A DNA stretch of 64,000 bases from Epiperipatus broadwayi (lineage: Eukaryota > Onychophora > Udeonychophora > Euonychophora > Peripatidae). The translations under genes and the position numbers were made by a program. Location of the stretch: the NCBI GenBank assembly GCA_028023455.1, contig JAQFVV010006548.1, positions 558,001-622,000 of the forward strand. The letters are read 5' to 3'. The notes below the pieces were generated by a model, which was given only the letters and a program-made list of their open reading frames with translations, made no database searches and was not told the origin of the DNA. Of the stretch, positions 12,201 to 23,700 are shown in pieces; position 1 is the first letter of the stretch, and every line of letters starts with the position of its first letter.

Positions 12201-13407
12201 TTTATCTAAATATTTCATAATGTTGTGGTCATGTTAATAAGAAATCAGCTGTTCGTAAGCATTTTTATGTATTGAATCAGAATATGCTAAAGTAATAGCA
12301 TTAAGATGATGTTATTAGTGGATTTGCAATACAATATTGAAGAAAATAAAATATATATTTTTTTGCATTACATATATTTTATTTTGTTTTCTCAAATGTT
12401 GATACAATAAAATTGCATGAAATCATATTTATACAAAATAAGCAATTATTTAGATATTAGAAGTACCTATTTGTGCAATTTTAATATATCTATATTTGCA
12501 ACTAATATATGTATATTAAATATCTTAATGTTTTTTTATCATGTATAAAAGTCCCTACTCCCATGAAATAAATTAGTTAATTAAAACAATGAATTCTATA
12601 TAAGTTTGTTTACCAAACAACACAATAGAATATTAAAATTTTTTAATTATTTACACTTTTACTTTTTATTTACATATTAACACTCCTGACTTTGGTGGCT
12701 GCAATGTGATAAGTAATCAATTTTAACAAGATCAACTTTAAGCAACTTCTAGTTTTTTACTTTGTATCATTCGGAATCGCGGTTTGCTTGTTATTTCAAT
12801 TTAAAAGCTTAGTCTCATGATATAGTCAAGTATCTAGGGATTTTAAGGATTTACCTTATATTTACTTAAGGAAAGAAATTTTACATATTGTTTATTTGGT
12901 AAATTTTTTGAAACCATTATACCATGATTTGCAGGTTCCTTTTGATTTAATGATAAATTATAAGGAGAATTTTATAGGCAATTTCTCAATCAAGTGGTTA
13001 CTAGTGAAGTTATATAGTTGTTACAATAATGCCATGTTAATGAAATGCACGCAATAATATACTTTTAAAAATTATGTTTTTTACTCATTCTGTTTTGCTT
13101 AGTTTGCATTGTAGTGTGGATTATAGATCAATTTACGAGTTTTTAGCTAAAGAACAATTAAAAAGCTAATACTGCATTAAAAAAAAAAGATAATATCTTT
13201 ATTACAAATAGGAAAAGCTATTTAATAAAATGTGTAAAAAGATAATGGTAATCATCTGAAATCCGGGCACAGCTGCTTGGGGAGTTGATGTTATACAAAA
13301 TCAATCAAATGTAACGTTACCGGGCCGCCACAATTTTTTTTTATAGAACATGATTTTTTTTTTTGATTAAACAAATTTTTATTTCATTTATAATATGATT
13401 TCATTTT
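12201..13407. other. AT-rich sequence, no gene seen
   Basis: Nothing beyond low-complexity A/T sequence is supported. A short GC-richer motif, GTTACCGGGC, at about 13316 also occurs near 7788, which may be chance. Confidence 0.35.
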
Positions 13408-13880
13408 CATTTACATACAAATTTTATTAATTATAGCAACAAAAAGGCATCAGACTGTTCACTTTTGTGTAATGGTATAATATATATGTAGTATATTTTG
13501 AGGTTTGAGCAATTATCAGAACATGTCTAACTAAAAAAGTATTTAAAAAAAAGGTAAAGAAGTATTACACTTAAATTTAAATTAAAAAAATGTGTTTTTA
13601 ACAATAAAGTGATTCGAAAATCAACATTTACATATAAATTTTATTAATTATCGCAACAAAATGATATCAGCCTCTTCAATTTAGCACAATGATAAGAGAA
13701 TAAATGAAGTATATTTCGAGCTCGAGCAATTGTCATAGTAAGTTTAAATAAAGAAATATTTCACTCATATTTAAATAAAAAAAATATTTACATTCAGAAT
13801 GTATATCTAATAATGAAGTGACTCGAAAATGTAAACATTTTCATTTACGTATAAATTTTATTAATAATTTTGGCATCTTG
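13408..13880. repeat. Tandem repeat with 217-bp period, about 2.2 copies
   Basis: Units begin CATTTACATACAAATTTTAT at 13408, CATTTACATATAAATTTTAT at 13625 and CATTTACGTATAAATTTTAT at 13842, giving equal 217-bp spacing. Within units the GAGCAATTRTCA and AARTGAYTCGAAAAT motifs also recur. The copies are diverged, so the array is not recent. It may be a small satellite or the tail of an uncharacterised element. Confidence 0.75.
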
Positions 13881-16335
13881 GCTGCCCCACAATGAAGTGC
13901 CTTTCTACCCAGCATAACCTGCACACCCACAAGCTGTGGCCCTGGTTCTATTTACCTCACTATGAAATTTGTTTTTATTTTACTCAGCTGAGAAAAGTTC
14001 CAGAAATCTTTAGCTCTTAAGATTTTGAGTTTATTGCTGTGTTTAATTACTCAGGACATTGGAACAAAAAAGATTTGTTGACAAATGAATATTTATTTAC
14101 ATGCTCGATAGTTAAATGGAGCAGCTAAGTAGTTTCTGGACAATTTTTTTTATTAGCTTCATTTAAATTTTTAAGATGCAAATGGTCTAAAACAATGAAA
14201 GTCTATCTATGATTATATTTGAATATCTGATTACAGAATTACAAAGTAAGATTAGATCTTATAAAATAATATTATAATAAAAAAAAACCCGATTTTTATT
14301 AATAACTCTGGGGGGAAAAGATAGATTCTATGAAACAAACTAAAGAAAAATAAGTATACTTATCTAATTTTGAGACCTAATCCACAGCAAATCCTTAGTT
14401 GTTTTAAACTTTCAATTTGTAATTATTTATTCTTTTTAAGCTTTGCAATTTTGTTTTTAACAAAAATCATTTAAATCAATGAAATTGATATAAAACAATA
14501 AGGTCATGCCCGAGTGATTCAAATTTGAAAAATGTTCTGCTTAACTAAATATTAGAAATGCTGAAAAGTCTCAATAAAGTTAGCAATAATTAAATTTAAA
14601 TTTTAACTTTTTTTTTCAGATTGTAAAAAATTTTTTTTTCTATACTACATTATTATAGTATAGAAAAAATGTTAAATATTATTAATCTATAGCATATTGC
14701 AATTTTTTAAGTAAAAATTGAATAGCAAGGTAAAAGTTGTATGATGTATATAAATTCATAAGTGAAAAAAGTCGTTCATAACTAAGAAAACATTAGCGAA
14801 ACCTGCTCTACAGTTTATGTTAGAGGATTAAATCTGTGCATTATTTAACATCAAAATCACAAATGTATATTGAAGAATTGTAGAACTATATTTATTTCGA
14901 ATTGCGCTAGCTTTTAAACAAATAAATTTCATAAAAAAAAATCCACATTACTAATTAAACATAAGAATATATCATTATCCCAAATATAATTTTGAATGAA
15001 TATTAGCAACACATAATTGGTCATCAGTATTAATTCCTAACAAAAAAAAAACCTATTCTGTACTTACTTTCAACATTTGTATTAGGAAAATAGAAAAATA
15101 ATTGAAGGATCTGTTATTCAGAAATTCAAATGAAATTTGAACACAAGAAGCTGCAACTAATGGGCCTTGAGCTCTATTGTTTTTCATTCTATCATTCCTC
15201 TGAACCATTTAGGAACAGTAGTTTACTCTATTTATTCTACTCCTTGGATAATATAAAATAAAGATGGTTGCTAGAAGAGGACATTCAAATTTTATACATC
15301 ATATTAAAGAAGTCAGAAACTAGTCTAGGAATTTGGACATGGCACCACATTTAGTGTCTACGATTGATCAAACTTACAAGAAATAAGAATGAATTATTTC
15401 TTTCTACTTCTTTTAATTTTACAAGGTATGTTATTTTCTAAATTCAATAATGTTGCAATTTTTTATTATTGCACAAAAGACTTGTGATCCATAAACACTA
15501 ATTAAATTTATTTTAGCTGTAACTACCTAATCTGATTTTTTTTTTTTTAAACTAAAGTAAGAAAAAAAATCTTCTTATTGCGTAGCTCAATGAATAAATT
15601 CACCATATTTTAGAGTTATTATAATATTCTTTGAAGGTTTTACACTTCTATGATGATAATACCCAAAGCTTTATAATTACACTAAATGTGATGGTATAAT
15701 GCATTGATCCGGGGATTAACATCTATAATGTTAATAAAAAATCAAATTTTGGTTATGCTTTAAGTCTTGATAGTCAGGCTAAAATTTGTTCAAAACTCTA
15801 AGTAGATTATATGTTTTTATCTTCTTCAATTTAGGCTGATACATATATAAAAATGTTATCAGTTTTGGCTTTATATCAGATATGAATATCAAATAACTTG
15901 CATAAAATTGGGTTTCAATTTTATTAATAAAAAATATTATTTTCAGTAAGTATAGCTAGCTTCTTATGTTTCTCATTTCATAATTATCTTCATTCATTAT
16001 ATAAATTCTCATTATCCTAGTTAGATACTGTTGAACCTAATAACAGTATATGATGAAGAGTGATTCAAATTCTGCTCATTTAAGATTATAACTCTAGGTT
16101 GCTTCTATTTTTGGTGTACAATCTTAAGAGATATATTTTCTTTAAATACATTAGCTTACCAATGCATTCTAATAATTTAATTTGGCTATTATTATTTTTT
16201 TACTATTAAATTTTGCCCAGTTGATATTAATTGATGTAAATTAATGAAAATTCTCCATCTTAAAACTTTTTTAATATTAACTATAATTTTATTAAAGTTT
16301 ATTTTCAAATTCTTCTTCAAAATGATTAATTATAA
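13881..16335. other. AT-rich sequence, no firm gene
   Basis: A GC-richer patch at about 13880-13965 has no recognised coding content. A possible signal-peptide exon at 15389-15425 is listed separately. The rest is low-complexity. Confidence 0.35.
15389..15425 (+). other. Possible first coding exon with signal peptide (speculative)
   Basis: An ATG at 15389 opens the frame MNYFFLLLLILQ, which runs straight into a good donor, AAG|GTATGT, after 15425. The hydrophobic run looks like the start of a secreted protein. A TATA-like ATTTTATACATC lies about 100 bp upstream. No downstream exon was found. In such AT-rich DNA, Phe/Leu runs are common, so this may be chance. Confidence 0.15.
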
Positions 16336-17170
16336 TTAATAAACTCTTGCTTGAAGCTCATTAGATATTACTGTGAAAATTATATCATTTACAAATCTAA
16401 GATGATTTAGATAAGCATCATTAAATTTGGGATACAATGCTATTTCACAATAAAGATTAAAAAAGTAAAAACTTCTACAGTGGGAAAATGATGCTGGAGA
16501 CATTGAATCATCTTGGACTACACTCCATTCCATTAATAGCAGTAATCCATTTTTCATGACCAGAATTTATGTAAGCTTGGGCAATCACTAGACTAGTTTT
16601 TTAAGATAATGACCTCCATCATTGAATTGCTCACAATCATTCAATATTAACATCATTTCAAATTATATTATTCAAGCTCAAGAGTTTAAAGTTTTTGAAT
16701 CAAAACCAAACTGATTGACCAATTATACAAATTTGGGATTAGGTAAGCAAATAAACATTTTAATAACAATATGCTAACTGGACCTTTTGGTAAAAGGATA
16801 GTATAATGTGTATTTGTGTATTGAATCTATCAGTAACTTCACATAACTTTATAATTAAAAGTGGCATTTTTATAAAGATTTATAAAATTTTTAATGTCTT
16901 TTCAATTTTTTATTTGTTTCTTTTTACAAAAAAAAAAATCATGTGTGACAAATATTGGAAATCATAATCACTGAAGTCTGGAAGTTTATATTGTTTATAG
17001 TTTTGAATGATTTCACTTATTTCTTCCTAATAATCCATTATTCTTTTGGCAATTAAGCTTTATATTCTAGTTTTTTTATATAAAATTTCGATGAAAAGTT
17101 TATAAAGAACAGGCTAACAGGTCTATAATTTTCTAAATCTTTTTCATACTTTTTTTTATATAATAACTAC
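16336..17170 (-). pseudogene. Degenerate non-LTR reverse transcriptase fragment
   Basis: Reading the minus strand, a block near 17085-17170 gives 'DLENYRPVSL', like the finger motif ENYRPISL of non-LTR reverse transcriptases. A second block, 16336-16557, reads 'VVQDDSMSPASF' and 'LNHLRFVNDIIF', matching GVRQGDxxSPxLF and the LRFADDI catalytic motif with one catalytic Asp replaced by Asn. The sequence between is full of stops. The subfamily is uncertain. It lies just outside the known 3' end of PSMD9 and is dead. Confidence 0.6.
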
Positions 17171-17694
17171 AAGTGAGTTATACCAGTTATGAATAATGTT
17201 TTTCTTTAAAAATATTACCAGCTTAAAGTGGAACTTACATAATAAATTGAATTTAATTTAATCCAAAATATTAATTACTTCTGTTAGGATAAAGTAAATA
17301 TGTCAAAAATTGTTATAATGTTAAGCTAAAATAAATAAAACACGTTTTTGGATAGTTTATTTATCATGATTCAAGCTAAAAGGAAGTTCCAAATTATCAA
17401 ACATATTAAAATAAAAGCATTATAAATTCAAAACTGTAGATACTTTTAAATATTAGATATTGAATCCATAATTTCAAACAATAAGAGTTTTAGTTGTTTA
17501 ATTGTATGTTTTAAAAATAAAGAAAACAGAATTTAAATTTTGATAATAAAAGTTTGTTTCTGATTCTTAGATACTGCAATTCACCAGGAAACTATGACAG
17601 ATTTTTTTTAAAAAAAAGTTACTATAATTAGAATATATAATTGAAAGGCAAACTACAAATAATAATAAAACAATGAGTAAAATTAAATCAGAAT

Positions 17695-17787
17695 TTACCC
17701 TATTAATCCTCTTCCACCCCATTGTTTTGGTACTAGACCCAAATGATATATGGCTCCATTTCTATCCACTATTAGACTGACAGGTTT
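17695..17787 (-). CDS. PSMD9: PSMD9 exon 4 (PDZ-like domain, last part; end uncertain)
   Basis: After acceptor GTGTTTTAG the frame reads '[11 protein letters not shown]', then '[15 protein letters not shown]', matching the end of the PDZ-like domain. Then one of two things happens. Either the frame stops at TAA (17697-17695), giving a protein without the usual short tail, or the sequence ATAGG|GTAAAT acts as a donor after 17699 and a small last exon lies further left. I could not find that exon in 1-17694. Confidence 0.85.
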   Translation of the reverse strand, partial: KPVSLIVDRNGAIYHLGLVPKQWGGRGLIG

Positions 17788-20700
17788 CTAAAACACAAAG
17801 TTTGTTACAAATAAATAAAACTGTAAAATAAAATCATATAAAATATTAAATATTTATGGTCATATAAAATATTCACCGATCATAATTACCAATCACTTAT
17901 AACCCTGTTTTTTTGTATTCATGATAAAACATAGGACAGTTGTAAATCATTTATAGGAGATTCTACTATGATAATTAGTTTGTAATGTATCATTTTTAAT
18001 GCAAGAGAAAAACAAAAATAGTTTAAAAGAGTGAAAAAATAAGTGAGATACAAATATAAAAAAATATCCTATTTATTTATGAACATAATCAGTGCAATAT
18101 TAATATACGTTCAGTTATTTAAAATCTACAGCATAAATTTTATTTATTGATGAATCCATTTCTATATCTCATTTTGAACTTCATCATTATCATTAGAAAA
18201 ATATTTGTTGTTTAATGGAAAGATTGCTCAGAACAAATTAAATACTGTAAAACAAGTCCTCAAATTTCACCTGAATTTCTTGAACTAATTAAAGAATAAC
18301 AATTATACATAAATAGCTTTGCATGTAACAAGGAGCAAAATGGCTTTTTCTTAAATGAAGTCTAAAGTTTCTGTGCATAGTTTACATGCCTAAAAACTGT
18401 AATAGCCAAATTAAACATTCCCTCTCTCAAAACCCATCATTTACCATAATAAATGCATATAATTCTTATTATTATTATTCAATAATTTTCCCAGCATTGA
18501 CTCTTTTTTTTTCTTCATATTCCATTTTAAATAAAATTGTTTTTCTATTATGATTATATTCCTCAATTGTATTACAATGACATAGGTAAAAAATAAAATC
18601 ATAAAAGCTCTATCTTTTCACCCCCTTTTTCTTTAAATTTCTTTATCCTGATCCTTTTTCAATATCCTAAGTCCAAAAATAAATGTTCAATACTTTCTTG
18701 TTTTCAATAAACAATTCAAATCGTTATTTTATTTCTGTCTTCTTTTCCTAATATATATAAATCTCTTATTTTTGCACCAAGTAACAATAAGTTGCCTCTT
18801 TTTATGTTATATAATTTTTATTGTTATATACCAACTAATTTTTAAAATTAATATTTGATTTTTACAATTTTTCTTTTTTTTTCTAATCAGTTTATCTATC
18901 TTCTTTCCTATTCTTCATAATTATGTATCAATAATACATTTTCTACATATTTATCACACTTCTTATAGAAATATATGGAAGTAAATATCCATCTATTAAC
19001 TTTTTATACTGTAAATTTTAACTATCCTTTCCAATAATCCATTTAAACACTATTTGTACTACTGTATTTTCATTCATATGTTGCAATCTCCCAAACATAT
19101 TTAATTGACTTTTAATTTTCTTTATTAAAAAACAAACAAACAAGTCTACCCAATTTCATCTTGGATAGTCTTATTTGCTGCCCATATTTCAACCTCCAAT
19201 GCATATCTATTTAATTCTTTTTGCATTCTAATTAAAATTATTTGACTTCCATGACCAATACAAAGTATGTTACTTCCAAATGTTAAAGCAGGCATTCATC
19301 ATCCTTTCCAAATTATTTCATATATCTTGTATTTAGAACATGAGGAGTATACTACATTTAAATCAAACCCATTCAATTTTTTGATTTTCTTTTTAATTCT
19401 AATTCCCAGTTATCTATATAATTCTTTCCCCCTAATCTAACAAAGTATATAGATATCTATACTCACTTCTCTACTTCTAACATCTGCTTTCTATCCTTCA
19501 GGTTTATTTTTTGCATAAAGTATTAGAATTTTAGATTTTTCTTCACTGAATTTAATTTTAATTTCCTACCTGACCACATGTATCTAATAACAATTCCATA
19601 TCTTTTAAAACACTGTTTTCAAAAAATACTACATCTGCATTAAAAAAAAGAACAGCTATAATATGTATTCTGGTTTCAATTAAAGAAATCCCTGCACCTA
19701 TTCTTACATTTTCCATCTCAATCTCCAATTCTCTTAGAAACAAAATAAATAATAAAGATGATAATGAAAATTCCTGTTTCAATTCAAATTCACATTTAAT
19801 TTCCATTGGTTCTATATTCCTCAAATGGTACTTAAAAAATTAACAATGTAAAACTTTTAATTATTCTAAACAGTCTTAAGTCTATCTCCATATTTTTAAG
19901 ACTTATTCACAATTTACTTCTATTCACCCTATTTTAAATCTTTTCTATATTTAAAAATGCAACAAATAATATTTTCCTTATAAAATATTTCAACAATAAA
20001 TTATCCTATATCTTTTTCTCTGAATAAAATTCATTGTGAATCTTTCTTTCATTCTCTTCCATCAAGTCCTACTCATATTCAATAATACATATATATATAT
20101 ATATATATATTGTAACAGTATCTGGGTTCAAACCCTGTTACAAGAAAGTGGAAAAGCACATACACATCACCCTCAATACAGGTATTTATTCAATTTGTCG
20201 TTAAAAGGTTAAAAATATATATAAAATTAGACATATACATGTGCGTGAATTAAATTTTGAATTCTTTTTTTTTTTTTAGAAAATAAATGGGGAAGGGATT
20301 AATTAGTAATCATTGTTTATTTTAGAATGTTTTACTATTAAAATATTACAAATTGGCAAAATTACACTTGTGCGCAAATATTTTATATATTGTTTAGAAT
20401 TGTTTAAAATATTGATTTTAGTTTCAATTATATTTCACATTAACGAGGGTAGGGAAAAAAAAATATTGTATATGCCTTCAAGCAATTCTGTGTTGTATAA
20501 CAATCGTTAATTACTTCAAAAAGAAAAAATTCCAAGAAAAGTCAAAGAATGTTTTGCGAATAAGAAAAGATATCAGGAATGACGGCACCACCAAAACAAT
20601 GGAAATGTAAAATAAAGAAGTAAAAAGTAATTTGGAAAAGGAAAACATATTCAAAGAAAAAGAACTAGATCGGAGATCTGATAAAATTCCTTTTTCTGAG

Positions 20701-23700
20701 AAAGGACAAAGCAATTAAACAAAATTAATTAATGAGAATTGGAGAAAAGAAAAGACAGTTGGTCAGTTAGATTGTAACTGCTGAGCGAGAGAGAATCATA
20801 AAGATATATGAATAAAAATGTTTAAAATGACGGAGTAAGCTGAATAAAAATGTTTAAAATGACGGGGTAAGCGCCAACACGTAAAGGGCTTCACCACCTG
20901 CAGCCGATGCGAACTGACTCTACACCGCCTGCCCGCAGAAGAACCTGGAACCTCGTTAATAATCCTGATTGCTTAACATAGGATGAAATAGAAGAGAACC
21001 GTGCATCCAAAATATGAATTAGTTCATTTTGAAAATTATATTATAGAAGACTTCAATTATGGCTCATCCATCACCTACGGACATCTTAATATCGGACTTT
21101 ACAGAAAGAAATTATATTGCGCTCTCATAAGACAAACTTCGAATGCTACAAGCTCATGGAACTCAACCTGATACACTACGTGATTCATTATATTCTGATC
21201 CCACACCTCGGGGTTCGTAAGGTAACGTGAACTATTTTTTTTATATAACTCAGAATTGCTTATGGCTACCCTCGTAATGACTCTATTAAATTATTTCATA
21301 GCATGAAATTATTGCGTACAACTGTATACTAAATTTTTTTTCTTATATATAAATTAATATTTGTTTGTTCTAGATTAAATATTTTATTGCTTCATTTATG
21401 GTTTGGGGAATTTATTCTATATTTTAAATGGGAATGATATGAATTGATTTTACATAGATTATGTTTAAATATTAATAATAAAATTTTATACATATTTACC
21501 TTTGCGTTAAAGTTACTTATTAATTATTGTTTACCTTCTCCTATCACTTCACCTGCCAAATAAAATGCAAATGATTCAAATATGTCCGAGGTGAATAGAT
21601 ACGTTTATGAGTGCATTATAGGTTACATACAAACCTATATTTTTTTTTGTTATTATCTCCGTTCATCTGATAGGTTTTCCTCCCCACCCTGGGAATGAGC
21701 TAGCTTGGGTCAGGCACCTCGTTAGTTGGGAAAATATAATTCTCACCGTAATAATGAGTTTGGCGCTTGAGGTCAGTGATCCACTGACGCTCATAAATAT
21801 ATTGTTCCCGTAGATATTTTATTTATTTAGATCTTACATCAGATATAAGAGCTACCGGAAAACTTTTCTTTCATTTGTCTTAAATCCTATTTACGCAATA
21901 CTTAAAAATTGCGTCAAGTAAATAATATTTATATAAATAATTCGTATCAGAATTTTCTTTGGTAGGTAGTATTTAAATATTACCTTCAGGAGTTATGGTG
22001 ACTAGACAGCCATAGAAATTCCATCTAGTCTACGGTATGGTTCACATGTCCATTTTTTTTAAGTTCTATTATATTTTTTTAAGTAGGCAAACGTCGGAAG
22101 GGACGGTTAAAATATATATATATAAATAAAGAATAGAAATGAAGACATAATATTCACATAAATAGAAATAATCTTTAACATTTGATGTTACCAAGAAATT
22201 ATCAATTACTACTTATTGATAATCTCTGAGGCTAAACCAGTTTTTCATTAAACCTATAATAGCTCCTTTGTTCAAGTTTTTTGTTGACAATTTCTTGGTA
22301 ACATTAAAGGTTAAAGATTATTTCTATTAATATGGATATTATCTCTCATTTCTAATATTTATTATAATAAAAAATATTTAATTCTATATATATAAACTAT
22401 GGAAGTTAGTGATATTAGTCTATTAGTTAAGAATCAAAAAAATTTTTTTACTTAATAATTTAATTCCTACACTCATCAGGAAACTTACCATCAACTATAA
22501 TTTTATTACAACTTTCCTTTAAACTAAGACTAGCCCTCTTGTTTTTTTCCTTCACTCTGCTTTATAACTGAATTCAATTCTACATCCTCTATTCTGTCCA
22601 TCATATTCATAAATTAAGCTTTCTGAAAAATCAAATTCATTTATCAAGTGTCTTTTTGTCAAAGTTTTTTTTTATAAATTGTTTTATTTTTTTCAAGCAC
22701 TTCATTACTTTCACATTCTCTTCCCTCTTTATTTAAGAATAGAATATCTTATTTTTATTTTTCCTCTTCATATATCACCAAAACTTTTTAAAAGCTACTC
22801 TTCCTGCATTGCTAATTTCATCAATTAATTTTTTTTTTTAATTTTCACCCCATTTCCATCTTAACTTTTCCCATAATCTTTACTTTTTTTGCTTCCACAT
22901 GCTTCATGATAGCTACTTTATAATTCTTACATGATTTTATTTCTTTTACACTTACTGAAGTTTTTTTGCCTCCACTATCTTTTATTAATCATATAGACTT
23001 ACCAGATTTTGCTACTATTCATACTAACAAACTGTTACTTCCATTACAGCTGTTCTGTTTCTTTTTTTTACAATGCATTTTAAATATTTTACTGTCATAA
23101 TTTTAATGCTTTTTTAATTTTATTTATAACTTGATATATTCATTATACCATTATTAATTTCAATCACTTTTCTTTATTCACTTTTATATTCATTATACTG
23201 TATATTTCATTGAAGTTTGATATTCATTTTTCTCTTTCTTGTTAATTTTTGACAAGCACAATAAAAGATCAATTTGATAACAGATTTTTAATAGTAAATA
23301 AATATAAACTAATTTTTGAATAACAAATTTATCAATGAAAATCAAAGTTCTTTTTGATTGTGGTAAGATATGTATAAATTCTAATACAGGTGAAATCACA
23401 CTTTTTTAAAAAAAAAACACGATAGCCTTGAAGACTACTAAATTATTTTAAAATGCTGATACGAAAAAAAACATGGACAAAGATTATGAAAAATTGATTT
23501 ACAAAGTTACGAATGCAAAAAAAACAAACATATAAACAGCAATGATAATTAAATTGGATAGCTTGGTCAAAAACATTTAAAATTCGAAATACAAAAAAAT
23601 GAATTAAATAAAACTAAAAATAATAATGATTTTCATTTGATTTCACCCCCCCCCCCCAACCTTTATTTATGATGAATATTCTTGTTTTTTTTTCTTATTG

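Noticed and set aside
20111-20142. tRNA-like B box in GGGTTCAAACCC
   Set aside because: The surrounding bases make a simple palindrome; no A box, acceptor stem or anticodon arm was found. The same holds for TTCAAACCC near 42265 and 59591.
23193-23399. 68-codon minus-strand frame and similar frames at 20313-20510, 23745-23936 and 58840-59034
   Set aside because: Composition is what random AT-rich DNA gives; no motif, repeat or neighbour supports them.
23647-23659. C homopolymer run as a regulatory signal
   Set aside because: Single low-complexity run with no partner feature; may also be a sequencing-length artefact.
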